Under the pieces are notes generated by a model. It saw only the letters and a program-made list of their open reading frames with translations, made no database searches and was not told where the DNA came from. The position numbers and the translations under genes are program-made. From the IMG/VR virus record IMGVR_UViG_3300021963_000023, positions 62,001-126,000 of that record: a stretch of DNA of 64,000 bases; one strand, given 5' to 3'. Each line of letters starts with the position of its first letter. Position 1 is the stretch's first letter. The DNA comes from a virus. Positions 41,804 to 50,549 of the stretch are shown here, in pieces.

Positions 41804-42915
41804 ATAATATTAAATGGACTTGGCATGGCTCTGAATTTCAGGGCCTTGTTTAAGTTCTCTGCTTCATTACCTTTTCTTTCAAGCATTTTATCAGGACGAA
41901 GTCTTTCTAATCTTAATGATAATTCTTCATTAAGCTTCATTCTTTCATCTTTTGCTTCTGTAAGTAATGTTGAGTAATCTAATTTTACATCACTATCTGG
42001 AACTTTAAGATCTCCAGAAAATTTACCATAGATTCTACCAAGTGATTCTTTGCAATATGTTGTAAGATACTTTCTAACCCAGTTTTGGGCTGGTCTGTTT
42101 AATTCGTCCCAAGCTAGTTGTTGTGTCATAACATCTGATGGTAATTTAATAACATCTTTGTTTTCAGCTAAACAGTTATCTCTATCCATGGTATCATAAT
42201 ACCAATACCATACTTTACTATTATATTTCGTTGTGTTATTAAAATCAAATCTTCCGCCAGGAACGTTCGATAAGTGAATGTATTTTATACCGTTTGGACC
42301 GGCTGTAATTCTATATGTCAAATCTCCACCAATTAATCTATTTTTAATGTTTCTATCTTGCATTCTAAGTAGTAAGTCAAACGCAGGTAACATGAAATAA
42401 GACCCCGAACCACCTACTTGAGCAAATCCACCCATACCACCGAAACCACCGCCTCCTATGCCACCAAAACCACCAAGAAATGGATCTACAATAGAGTCGG
42501 TTAATTCAGCTCTACTAAACCATAATAATTCGTTTATTTCTCTACCTGCTGGTATCTCATATATTTGTTGACCACTAACTAAATCAACATAATCCTTTTT
42601 TAATATCCATGGCCCATCGGCTTGTAAACCAACAATTTTAGAATAAGAATATGTGTATTGATTTTCAAAATTCATATCCCTGGTTGTAAACGCTCTAGTT
42701 AATGATTGATTATCAACGTCTAATCCAACTAGTGAAGACCATTGTGATTCTATTAACCAATCACTTACATATTGTTCATATTCATTTACAGACATTTCTA
42801 AAAAAGAGTCCATTTGCTCTTCAGTTAGTTCTACGCCTCTAACAGGCATACCTAATAAATGTAGAATTTGGCTATAAAGTTTTTCCTTTTCAGAAACGCT
42901 AATTACTGTACTCAT
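41800..42915 (-). CDS. Putative neck/connector protein
   Basis: A 371-residue protein. The N-terminus is helical (TEEQMDSFLEMSVNEYEQYV), a beta region follows, a Gly-rich loop (GGFGGIGGGGFGGMGG) sits near 148-163, and the C-terminal half is helical with ELNRPAQNWVRKYLTTYCKE near 275-294. This layout resembles gp13-type head completion proteins of T4-like marine phages, and a neck role is the best guess. Assignment rests on overall look, not a diagnostic motif. It has its own octamer 16 nt upstream. Confidence 0.45.
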   Translation of the reverse strand: MSTVISVSEKEKLYSQILHLLGMPVRGVELTEEQMDSFLEMSVNEYEQYVSDWLIESQWSSLVGLDVDNQSLTRAFTTRDMNFENQYTYSYSKIVGLQADGPWILKKDYVDLVSGQQIYEIPAGREINELLWFSRAELTDSIVDPFLGGFGGIGGGGFGGMGGFAQVGGSGSYFMLPAFDLLLRMQDRNIKNRLIGGDLTYRITAGPNGIKYIHLSNVPGGRFDFNNTTKYNSKVWYWYYDTMDRDNCLAENKDVIKLPSDVMTQQLAWDELNRPAQNWVRKYLTTYCKESLGRIYGKFSGDLKVPDSDVKLDYSTLLTEAKDERMKLNEELSLRLERLRPDKMLERKGNEAENLNKALKFRAMPSPFNII

Positions 42916-42931
42916 TGAGTCGTGCTTTTCT

Positions 42932-42939
42932 TATAAATA
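42932..42939 (-). promoter_or_regulatory. TATTTATA late-promoter candidate
   Basis: An exact octamer on the minus strand, 16 nt before the ATG at 42915. Confidence 0.55.
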
Positions 42940-42956
42940 CCGGATTTATTATAAAA

Positions 42957-44708
42957 CTATAATAAATTCTTAAGCAATTCACTTGCAAAAGTATCACTAT
43001 ATTCCCCATCACCCATAACTTGGTCAATAATACCCTTTTTCTTTTGTAAAATATTATAAACCTGTATTTCGATTGTATTTTCAAAAACAGGGTAATATAC
43101 CAGTACGGTGTTTTTTTGACCATATCTATATGCTCTATCCTCGGCTTGAGAGTGATCGGCAGGAACAAATGATAAGTCATTCATAATGACAGTTTCGGCC
43201 GCAGTCAATGTTATACCAACACCGCCGGCTTTAATATTTGAAATAAATATTTTAATTTTGTCATTGTTTTGAAACTTATCTACACTCTCCTGTCTTTTTT
43301 CTTTACTCATTCTACCATCTAAAACAACAGAGTTTTTCTTATATTTTTCATGTATCATATCTAATGATGCGGTGAAATTTGTAAAGACAATAACTTTTTT
43401 ATCTTGTTCAATAAATTTATCAATAAATTCACATGTATATGGTACCTTTTCAATTGCAATTAATTGTCTAAGTTTCATTAATCTATTTAAAGTAACTGAA
43501 ACGCTTTCGCTGTTTCTTTTCTCTTTGGTAATCCTAATAAAATCTTCTAGTTCGTGATCATAGAATCTACTTTGAAGCTCTAAATAAACAGGAGTAATGA
43601 TTTTTTCTGGTAAATCCAATATGTCAGTCTTCATTCTTCTTAAAACAAGATTTTTAGTCTTTTCCCTTAATTCATCTAGATTGGATGCTCCTGATGTGTT
43701 CCACACTTTTCTATTACCAACTCTAAATTGATAACCAGCGCAATATCTAAAAACAAAACTTTGCCAATTCAATGCTAACGGTGATTCAACAATCTTAAGT
43801 AAGTTGTAATAATTTATTGGTCTAGACGTCATAGGTGTGCCTGTTAACAACCAAACCTTAGGAATCTTACTAAGAATATCATTTAATAATTTAGTTCTTT
43901 GTGCTGTTGAATTTGAAATATAGTGAGCCTCATCCACAATAGCTAAATCAAACCCAGCCTTTGTAATCAATTGATAAGCTTCACTATCCTCACTTTTATC
44001 TGTTGTGTGAAAGTTTTTTAATATATCATAATTGATAATATAATAATCAAAAGTTGATCCCCATTTCTTACCTTCAATTAATAATATTCGTCTATCTGTA
44101 TAATTTTTAATTTCTCTTTCCCAGTTAATCTTTAAAGAAGCCGGACAAACAATTAAAATTTTCTTAGCACCGCTTTCTAGTGAACCAATAACCGCGGCTG
44201 TTGTTTTACCAAGACCCATATCATCAGCAAGGATAAACTTATCATTAGCTAAAAGTTTTTCAATTGCTGTTTTCTGATGTTCCATTGGTGGTCTTACATC
44301 ATATGGGGTATAATCAATTTCTCTATCTAACTTTTTCTCTTCTTGTATTATACCCGTTTTAGGTACCCAAAAAGAATGCATTTTATCTGACTCTAATATT
44401 TTACCCCAGATATGATATGCTTTATCTGATTCACACAATAACTTCTCAACCCAAATCTCTTCTGGTGGTTTTGGCAATAGTCTATCCAGCATTATTTTAT
44501 CTGCAAAAGATGAAAATAATTTAACTTTTTTTCTGGCTACTTTTGGAATTGTTTTTTCATTCTTGATTATATAATCGGCTTGAGTTCTACTCAAAGAAAA
44601 ATGTTTACTTTCTAAAAGCCTTTTTTTAAGTTCCAATAGGTGGTTGTTCGAACCAGCATATGCTAGTAATATTTCTCTACCTACTATTTCCGGTATTTTA
44701 GTTTCCAT
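42957..44708 (-). CDS. SNF2-family helicase/translocase
   Basis: A 583-residue superfamily 2 ATPase of the SNF2 (SMARCAL1/HepA-like) group. An N-terminal region of about 150 residues precedes MEHQKTAIEKLL (Q-like motif), Walker A DDMGLGKTTA near 166-175, the DEAH box VDEAHYI near 253-259, LLTGTPM, and the C-terminal RecA lobe with VIVFTNF, GGVGITLTAAETVIMND and QAEDRAYRYGQ (motif VI arginines). SNF2 translocases remodel protein-DNA complexes or stalled forks; this could serve replication or recombination, as UvsW does in T4, but it belongs to a different group. Confidence 0.9.
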   Translation of the reverse strand: METKIPEIVGREILLAYAGSNNHLLELKKRLLESKHFSLSRTQADYIIKNEKTIPKVARKKVKLFSSFADKIMLDRLLPKPPEEIWVEKLLCESDKAYHIWGKILESDKMHSFWVPKTGIIQEEKKLDREIDYTPYDVRPPMEHQKTAIEKLLANDKFILADDMGLGKTTAAVIGSLESGAKKILIVCPASLKINWEREIKNYTDRRILLIEGKKWGSTFDYYIINYDILKNFHTTDKSEDSEAYQLITKAGFDLAIVDEAHYISNSTAQRTKLLNDILSKIPKVWLLTGTPMTSRPINYYNLLKIVESPLALNWQSFVFRYCAGYQFRVGNRKVWNTSGASNLDELREKTKNLVLRRMKTDILDLPEKIITPVYLELQSRFYDHELEDFIRITKEKRNSESVSVTLNRLMKLRQLIAIEKVPYTCEFIDKFIEQDKKVIVFTNFTASLDMIHEKYKKNSVVLDGRMSKEKRQESVDKFQNNDKIKIFISNIKAGGVGITLTAAETVIMNDLSFVPADHSQAEDRAYRYGQKNTVLVYYPVFENTIEIQVYNILQKKKGIIDQVMGDGEYSDTFASELLKNLL

Positions 44709-44747
44709 ACATTATGAAATATAAGTAATTACAAACACTTTCTAAAC

Positions 44748-44755
44748 TATTTATA
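44748..44755 (+). promoter_or_regulatory. TATTTATA late-promoter candidate
   Basis: An exact octamer in AACTATTTATAGA, 6 nt before the ATG at 44762, in the gap divergent from the helicase. Confidence 0.6.
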
Positions 44756-44761
44756 GATATT

Positions 44762-45274
44762 ATGGACAACAAATTACCAATAACAAGAATGAGTAAATTC
44801 TTTTCTGAAGAGGATTTCAGCCTACAAATACAAATAGGTCAAGAGTATTTGCATGGAGATTTAAACATGAAATTGGTGCTTTATAGGGTTGATAGACAAA
44901 AAACAGAAAAAGACGATGTTTATGGTGAAGTTGGTAAAGATGAAATAAAGTACTTCCCTCCGATTGAATTTAATGCACTAGTTAAAGTAGAAGAGGCTAA
45001 AAATAGCTCATATAAGGGTGGAATGCTTCGTTATTTAGAACCAGGTAATTTAACGTTATCTGTTTATATAAAGCATTTAGAAGAACTTGGTGTTGATATA
45101 AAATACGGGGATTATATTGGGTACCCAGAGTCTGAGGAAAAAGTTAGATTTTATACTGTCACAAATGACGGTAGGGTAACCTCAGATAATAAACATCATC
45201 TATTTGGTTTTAAACCATACTATAGAACGATTACTTGTGCAATAGCGCAGGAACAAGAATTTAGAGGAGTATAA
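44762..45274 (+). CDS. Putative neck or tail-completion protein
   Basis: A 170-residue protein with a beta-rich centre (YLHGDLNMKLVLYRVDRQKT; LRYLEPGNLTLSVYIKHLEE) and a C-terminal RTITCAIAQEQEFRG. It opens the tail module, directly before the gene in the sheath-terminator position, so a head-to-tail connector role (gp14/gp15 region of T4) is likely by location. No diagnostic motif is seen. Confidence 0.5.
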   Translation: MDNKLPITRMSKFFSEEDFSLQIQIGQEYLHGDLNMKLVLYRVDRQKTEKDDVYGEVGKDEIKYFPPIEFNALVKVEEAKNSSYKGGMLRYLEPGNLTLSVYIKHLEELGVDIKYGDYIGYPESEEKVRFYTVTNDGRVTSDNKHHLFGFKPYYRTITCAIAQEQEFRGV

Positions 45275-45275
45275 A

Positions 45276-46511
45276 ATGGCCATACCTAAAAGAAAAACAG
45301 ATATTCAAATATACAAGGGTAAACAACTTACCGAAAGAAGACAAGAACTATTGGAAAAAATAACCAAGTCAGATTCGTATCTTCCTGATTCTGTTTTACA
45401 TGACGATTTAGATTCTGGAATGTTAGAGTTTATTAAGAAAAACTTTGTTGTTGTTTCTGATGGTAGTCAAATACCGGTAATCCCAAAAATATTAACAATT
45501 CAAAGATGGGCCCAAATTATGAATACTTGGGAGTTTTCTGATGATGACGGTAATCTAAAGGTTCCATTTGTTGGTGTTATAAGAAGACCAGATGTTCAAC
45601 CAGGAACTAACCCATCAGTTATCAGAACAATACCAGATAGATTACAATTTCATTATGCTTCAGTTGCAACTTGGAATGGAACACAAATGGGCGCTGATGT
45701 ATATAAGATACCTCAACCGGTGGCCGTAGACATAACATTTGAAGTAACCATTGTTTGTACGAAACTTAGAGAATTAAATAGATTTAATAAAATTGTTCTA
45801 CAGAAATTTGCCTCAAGACAAGCTTACACCATTGTAAAAGGTCATTATATTCCAATTATAATGGATAAGGTTGAAGATAATTCTCCTGTTGATCAAATAG
45901 ATGGGCGTAGATTTTATATGCAAACATATCAATTTACCATGTTAGGGTTTCTTATCGACCAAGATGAATTTGAGGTTAAACCAGCGGTTAGTAGATTTTT
46001 CTTAATGAATGAGTTCGCAAAAAATTCTAATTTTCAGAAAAAATATATTAATAAAACAATTGATATAACGGTTGCTACGTTTTTGGCGGATGGCTTACAG
46101 ACCGCATTTAGTGTTGGTGAAAGTATTGGTATTTTATTTAATGTGACAATTAATGGTATAATACAAGAAAGAGACGTTAACTACTTCCATGTTGCTGGAA
46201 CTTCTAAAATTACCTTCCCAGAAGCACCTTATGAAGGAAGTAATGTTACAGTAACTTATTATAAAGGTAGAAATAGTGTTTTTATTGATAATTACGGAAA
46301 ACCAATTCAGGTAGAAACAGAACATTTTATATATAATGGGTCAACTTTGGTGTTTACGGTTATGAACGCAATTAATAGTGTTGTTGGTGTAGATATTAAC
46401 GGTCTTGCTGATGAAGAGGGTGTTGGTTTCAATATCACTAGTGAAACTCAAATTACCTTAACTTCAGCGCCTGTACTTGGATCAAGAATTGGTGTTAATT
46501 ATTTATATTAA
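45276..46511 (+). CDS. Putative tail completion protein with fibre-like repeats
   Basis: A 411-residue protein. The first 265 residues include KILTIQRWAQIMNTWEFSDD and QFHYASVATWNGTQMGADVY; position before the sheath gene suggests a tail-sheath terminator/stabiliser (T4 gp15 role). The C-terminus carries two copies of a beta domain (about 278-345 and 348-411): F-x-x-(D/N)G-x-x-T/L-x-F-x-V, V-x-ING, I-T-(F/L)-x-x-AP, G-x-x-(V/I)-x-V-x-Y. Such domains occur in phage fibres. The start is preceded by AGAGGAG, a rare Shine-Dalgarno-like run in this genome, but it also encodes the preceding C-terminus. Confidence 0.5.
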   Translation: MAIPKRKTDIQIYKGKQLTERRQELLEKITKSDSYLPDSVLHDDLDSGMLEFIKKNFVVVSDGSQIPVIPKILTIQRWAQIMNTWEFSDDDGNLKVPFVGVIRRPDVQPGTNPSVIRTIPDRLQFHYASVATWNGTQMGADVYKIPQPVAVDITFEVTIVCTKLRELNRFNKIVLQKFASRQAYTIVKGHYIPIIMDKVEDNSPVDQIDGRRFYMQTYQFTMLGFLIDQDEFEVKPAVSRFFLMNEFAKNSNFQKKYINKTIDITVATFLADGLQTAFSVGESIGILFNVTINGIIQERDVNYFHVAGTSKITFPEAPYEGSNVTVTYYKGRNSVFIDNYGKPIQVETEHFIYNGSTLVFTVMNAINSVVGVDINGLADEEGVGFNITSETQITLTSAPVLGSRIGVNYLY

Positions 46512-46666
46512 TCCTCATCATATAGGTCAGTTTTTTTAGGCTTACAAGTGTCTTCTATTAATTTTTCTAAAATTTTATAAATTTTAAGCCCTTTCTTATC
46601 ACAGTATGATTTTAGCATCTCGTGGTGTTTTTCACTGATTTTCACATTTTTAGTTTTGTTTTCCAT
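46508..46666 (-). CDS. Ribbon-helix-helix-like DNA-binding protein
   Basis: A 52-residue frame, ATG at 46666, TAA at 46508-46510, overlapping the plus-strand gene end by 4 bases. VKISEKHHEMLKSYCDKKGL then KIYKILEKLIEDTC matches the ribbon-helix-helix pattern: one strand, helix A, a turn with Gly, and helix B. Such small dimeric repressors bind tandem operators. Immediately upstream are three GATAAA boxes at 10-bp spacing, likely its own operator. It is transcribed divergently from the sheath gene, which it could also control. Confidence 0.65.
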   Translation of the reverse strand: MENKTKNVKISEKHHEMLKSYCDKKGLKIYKILEKLIEDTCKPKKTDLYDED

Positions 46667-46673
46667 ATATAAA

Positions 46674-46701
46674 GATAAATAATGATAAAAAAGGATAAAT
46701 A
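46674..46701 (-). promoter_or_regulatory. Three GATAAA boxes at 10-bp spacing, candidate operator
   Basis: GATAAATA at 46674, GATAAAAA at 46684 and GATAAATA at 46694, each exactly one helical turn apart, lie 8 nt upstream of the ribbon-helix-helix gene. On the minus strand two boxes read TATTTATC, close to the late octamer, so operator and promoter may overlap. Confidence 0.55.
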
Positions 46702-46748
46702 ACTATCTAAATACAGAAAATTTGAGAAATCTTTGCTTAAAACAAAGA

Positions 46749-46756
46749 TATTTATT
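46749..46756 (+). promoter_or_regulatory. TATTTATT late-promoter candidate (sheath)
   Basis: A one-base variant of the octamer, 36 nt before the tail sheath ATG at 46793. Confidence 0.5.
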
Positions 46757-46792
46757 TGGAAAGAATAAAATTATTTAACCAAACATTTATCA

Positions 46793-49630
46793 ATGGCAAA
46801 TTCAAACAGAGTATTCGTGTCTCCGGGTGTGTACACATCAGAGAAGGATCTAACATTCGTAGCGCAGAGCGTTGGAGTTACAACATTGGGTCTAGTGGGT
46901 GAGACTTTAAAAGGTCCGGCATTTGAACCAATTTTGATTTCTAATTTCGACGAATTTAAAGTATATTTTGGTACTACCAGTCCAGCAAAGTACGGAGATG
47001 GTAACCCAAAATATGAGCTTCCATATGTAGCTAAATCATATTTACAAGAATCAAATCAATTATTTGTAACTAGAGTTTTAGGATTAACTGGCTACAAACC
47101 AGGAAAGACCTATGGAATTAAAACATTAGGAGGTATTACTGTTGATCTAACAAGTACCCCAACAACAAGCGGTAGTACATTAACACCTACATCTTTAACA
47201 ACAATAACAGGTGCAACATTTTATGCTGAACTTTCAGGTAAAACATCAACAGAAGGTACATCAATTACTGATTACTTAATTGCTGGTTCAAATTCTAATG
47301 GGGCATATGCTCTTAACGAATGGTTTACAATTGGTACGGTGCCAGCATCTGCAACAAGTGGATTAACTGGAACACAGTTAGTATCACCTATTGGAAATGC
47401 TAACAAGAACTGGTATAACAATTACTTTGTAAAAAGTGGTTCTACCGATTCAACAATTCATGGTGTATATTCATACCTTTTTGTTTTAACAGGTGCATCA
47501 TCATTTAGTGTTACAAGATACAAGTATTCAGCGTCATTAAATGCTGACTATGCTGGTAGAACTGTATGTTTATTAAGATCTAGGGGTTCATACGTATCAA
47601 ACGCACTTGTACACAGAGTAACTGGTGCAACTGCCGTTCAAATTACGGGGGCAACTATTGATACTAATCCATTGGGTGAATTTAATTTAGCTATTACCGA
47701 TGTTGCTTCGATTGTAAACAACTTTACGTGTTCTTTCGACACATCTTCTTCAAAATATATCACCAAAATACTTGGTACTGATGTTTTTGATAAAGAAAAG
47801 GTTGAATATCCAATTTATGTTCACGAAGTATATCCAAATTTAATAAACAACTTGTTTGAACAAGGTTTAATTAGAGGTTTAAGTACAGATGAACAAGTTT
47901 TAACAGAGGTGGATAATTTTGTTACACAATGGGATATGGCAGGGTCATCAACAGTAGTTTCTGAAGTTAGAGGCGGGAAGGTTTTTGATTTATTCAGTTT
48001 CTTAACTGTATCAGATGGTGATACTTCTAACTATGAAGTTAAAATAACAATTTCAAATATTGACATTGACACAGCAGAATTTGATATTCTTGTTCGTGAT
48101 TTTAATGATACCGATACTAATCAAGTTGTTTTGGAGAAATTCACAAGATGTACAATGAATCCAGATTTACCAGGATATGTTGGTAGAAAGGTTGGTACAT
48201 CAGATGGAGAGTATGAATTAAGATCTAAGTATATTATGCTTGTTTTAGCTGAGGAGCATCCAACAGACGCATTCCCAGCTGGGTTCAAGGGAGTAACAAC
48301 AAGATCTGAAATAGGTGAAATTCTTTATAAAACAAAATACTATGATGCAGGTGATGTATTATACTATGACGCTAGCGGAAATCCAGTTACCACAAATGGT
48401 GATAAAGTTAAAAAAGTAACTTTAGGATTTTCAACAGATGGTAATTTTATATATGATAGAGACATGTTAAAGTTTAAGGGTAAGGTAGCAGCCGGATCAA
48501 CATTTGGTTTCCACTTATCAACAAATGCGTCATCAATCACTGGAACAACTGGTAGTAAATTATTTAAAACAACAGCATATGATTTAGAAGGAATTAACAA
48601 AGGTAAATTAGCAACTACATCATATAGAAAATTCACTCTACCATTATTTGGTGGTTTTGATGGTTGGGACATTTATAGAAATACAAGAACAAATGGTGAC
48701 GGGTATGTATTTGGTAAAACAACGTATATAAGTGGTCACACTGGAAACGGTGGTGTATTCAGCAGTACAGTTGGAAACTCAGATTACTATGCATACTTAC
48801 AAGCTATTGAAACATATGCAAATCCTGAAGCAGTAGATATTAACATATTTGCAACACCAGGTATTGATTGGAATAATCATAGTTCATTAGTTAATCAAGG
48901 AATTGATATTATTGAAAATGATAGAGCGGATTCATTATACATTATCAACTCACCTAACTATACAACTGCTGATGAAACAATTTCATCTTTAGATGATTTA
49001 GGTCTTGATAGTAACTATTCTGCAACATATTGGCCTTGGATTCAAGTAAGAGATACAGATAATGCAACACAGCTTTTTATACCGCCAACAGGTGAAGTAT
49101 TAAAGAACATAGCATTGACTGATAACGTTTCTTATCCTTGGTTTGCTGTGGCGGGTTACTCAAGAGGTCTTGTTAACGCAATAAAAGCACAAAAGAAATT
49201 AACTCTTGATGAAAGAGATAATCTTTATAAAGCCAGAATTAACCCAATCGCAACTTTCTCTGATACAGGTACTATTATCTGGGGTAACAAAACGTTACAA
49301 GTTAGAGAATCAGCATTAGATAGAATCAACGTAAGAAGATTGTTATTGAGAGCTAGAAAGTTAATCTCTGCAGTAGCTGTAAGATTGTTATTTGAACAAA
49401 ATGACGAACAAGTTAGACAAGAGTTCTTAAGATTGGTAAATCCAATTCTTGAGTCAATTAAGAAAGAAAGAGGTTTATATGACTTCCGTGTAAGTGTATC
49501 TAACGATCCAGAGGATATTGATGCAAACACATTAAGAGGTAAAATATACATAAAACCAACAAGAGCATTGGAATTCATTGATGTTGAATTCATTATTACT
49601 CCAACGGGTGCTTCTTTTGAAAATATCTAA
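46793..49630 (+). CDS. gp18: Tail sheath protein (gp18-like)
   Basis: A 945-residue contractile sheath protein. The N-terminus SNRVFVSPGVYTSEKDLTFV and the following TLGLVGETLKGPAFEPILIS are classical sheath sequence. The conserved C-terminal domain has LVNAIKAQKKLTLDERDNLY, VRRLLLRARKLI, VNPILESIKKERGLYDFRVS and the closing FIDVEFIITPTGASFE. It is far longer than T4 gp18 (659); extra residues about 110-480 are Thr/Ser/Gly-rich and probably form outward-facing insertion domains. It ends in a terminator, with the tube gene next. Confidence 0.95.
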   Translation: MANSNRVFVSPGVYTSEKDLTFVAQSVGVTTLGLVGETLKGPAFEPILISNFDEFKVYFGTTSPAKYGDGNPKYELPYVAKSYLQESNQLFVTRVLGLTGYKPGKTYGIKTLGGITVDLTSTPTTSGSTLTPTSLTTITGATFYAELSGKTSTEGTSITDYLIAGSNSNGAYALNEWFTIGTVPASATSGLTGTQLVSPIGNANKNWYNNYFVKSGSTDSTIHGVYSYLFVLTGASSFSVTRYKYSASLNADYAGRTVCLLRSRGSYVSNALVHRVTGATAVQITGATIDTNPLGEFNLAITDVASIVNNFTCSFDTSSSKYITKILGTDVFDKEKVEYPIYVHEVYPNLINNLFEQGLIRGLSTDEQVLTEVDNFVTQWDMAGSSTVVSEVRGGKVFDLFSFLTVSDGDTSNYEVKITISNIDIDTAEFDILVRDFNDTDTNQVVLEKFTRCTMNPDLPGYVGRKVGTSDGEYELRSKYIMLVLAEEHPTDAFPAGFKGVTTRSEIGEILYKTKYYDAGDVLYYDASGNPVTTNGDKVKKVTLGFSTDGNFIYDRDMLKFKGKVAAGSTFGFHLSTNASSITGTTGSKLFKTTAYDLEGINKGKLATTSYRKFTLPLFGGFDGWDIYRNTRTNGDGYVFGKTTYISGHTGNGGVFSSTVGNSDYYAYLQAIETYANPEAVDINIFATPGIDWNNHSSLVNQGIDIIENDRADSLYIINSPNYTTADETISSLDDLGLDSNYSATYWPWIQVRDTDNATQLFIPPTGEVLKNIALTDNVSYPWFAVAGYSRGLVNAIKAQKKLTLDERDNLYKARINPIATFSDTGTIIWGNKTLQVRESALDRINVRRLLLRARKLISAVAVRLLFEQNDEQVRQEFLRLVNPILESIKKERGLYDFRVSVSNDPEDIDANTLRGKIYIKPTRALEFIDVEFIITPTGASFENI

Positions 49631-49647
49631 TATTACAATAAAATAAG

Positions 49648-49678
49648 AATGGGGATGGCTAAAAACCTCCCCATTTTT
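49648..49678 (+). terminator. Rho-independent terminator after sheath gene
   Basis: AATGGGG (49648-49654) pairs with CCCCATT (49669-49675), an interrupted stem with a T run after it. Confidence 0.82.
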
Positions 49679-49693
49679 GTATAGTATATTGAA

Positions 49694-49806
49694 TATCAGT
49701 AAATTAGTTAATTAGAATAAAAGAATATAAGTAAATCAGAATATCAGAAATATTAGTATATTAGTACATTAGAATATTAGTATTTTAGAATTTTAGTAAG
49801 TTAGTA
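49694..49806. repeat. Array of 14 degenerate 8-bp repeats
   Basis: Between the sheath terminator and the tube promoter, 113 bp resolve into fourteen 8-mers with one extra base after the seventh. The consensus is (T/A)ATTAG(T/A)A; units include TATCAGTA, AATTAGAA, TATAAGTA, TATTAGTA (three times), CATTAGAA and TTTTAGTA. There is no reading frame. It could be a protein-binding array, an AT-rich bent or unwinding element, or a simple microsatellite. Confidence 0.75.
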
Positions 49807-49877
49807 GCAAAAAGCTAAGGAAAAAAAACGAGAAAAACAACTATTTTACAAAATAAATTTTATTTCACATATTGATA

Positions 49878-49885
49878 TATTTATA
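49878..49885 (+). promoter_or_regulatory. TATTTATA late-promoter candidate (tube)
   Basis: An exact octamer, 36 nt before the tail tube ATG. The spacing equals that of the sheath gene. Confidence 0.6.
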
Positions 49886-49921
49886 GGAAAGAAATAAACA
49901 CAAAATTATAATACAAAAACA

Positions 49922-50410
49922 ATGGCAGATTTATTAATGAAAATGCCGGTTCCATATGAACCGAAACGCAAAAATAGGTTTATCTTAAGATTTCCATCAT
50001 CTTTAGGTATTAACGAATGGTATGTAACATCTACTGCTCGTCCTAGTGCTAAAATTAACTCAACAGAAATTCCATTTTTAAATACTTCAACATACGTAGC
50101 AGGTAGATTTACATGGGACCCAATCAAAGTTACTTTTAAAGACCCAATTGGTCCTTCAGCATCTCAGGCTCTTATGGAATGGTTTCGCTTACACGCAGAA
50201 TCGGTTACAGGTAGAATGGGCTACGCCGCAGGTTACAAGAAAAACGTAGAATTAGAAATGTTAGACCCAACAGGAGTTGTAGTTGAGAAATGGATAATGG
50301 AAGGTTGTTTCTTAACTAGTTTAAACTTTGGTGATTTGAACTACTCTCAAGATGAATTAGCAACAATTGATGCTGAATTGAGAATGGATAGATGTATCCA
50401 AGTATACTAA
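49922..50410 (+). CDS. gp19: Tail tube protein (gp19-like)
   Basis: A 162-residue tail tube monomer that stacks as hexamers inside the sheath. KRKNRFILRFPSSLGINEWY near 16-35, followed by VTSTARPSAKI, is the gp19 signature, and DLNYSQDELATIDAELRMDR near the C-terminus is the conserved closing strand. Length equals T4 gp19 (163) almost exactly. It lies between sheath and gp26-type genes. Confidence 0.95.
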   Translation: MADLLMKMPVPYEPKRKNRFILRFPSSLGINEWYVTSTARPSAKINSTEIPFLNTSTYVAGRFTWDPIKVTFKDPIGPSASQALMEWFRLHAESVTGRMGYAAGYKKNVELEMLDPTGVVVEKWIMEGCFLTSLNFGDLNYSQDELATIDAELRMDRCIQVY

Positions 50411-50435
50411 TATTACTTTTAAAATAGATTTATTT

Positions 50436-50489
50436 AAATCCATCATCCTTTTAGGTTGGTGGATTTTTCGTTCCATGTGGAACCTTTTT
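50436..50489 (+). terminator. Two tandem terminators after tube gene
   Basis: AAATCCA...TGGATTT (50436-50442 with 50460-50466, then T5) is followed at once by GTTCCA-TG-TGGAAC (50470-50483) with CTTTTTC. Together they form a double stop between tube and gp26-type genes. Confidence 0.8.
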
Positions 50490-50549
50490 CATTACCAATT
50501 GATTTTCTAATAAATTATACTTATATTAAAAGAAACAAATTAATTTAAT

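Noticed and set aside
42957-44708. UvsW identity for the helicase
   Set aside because: The motifs (DEAH box, GGVGITLTAAETVIMND, QAEDRAYRYGQ) are of the SNF2 type rather than the UvsW type.
45262-45275. AGAGGAG before 45276 as a Shine-Dalgarno
   Set aside because: It encodes the end of the previous protein, and other genes here lack such sites, so it may be chance.
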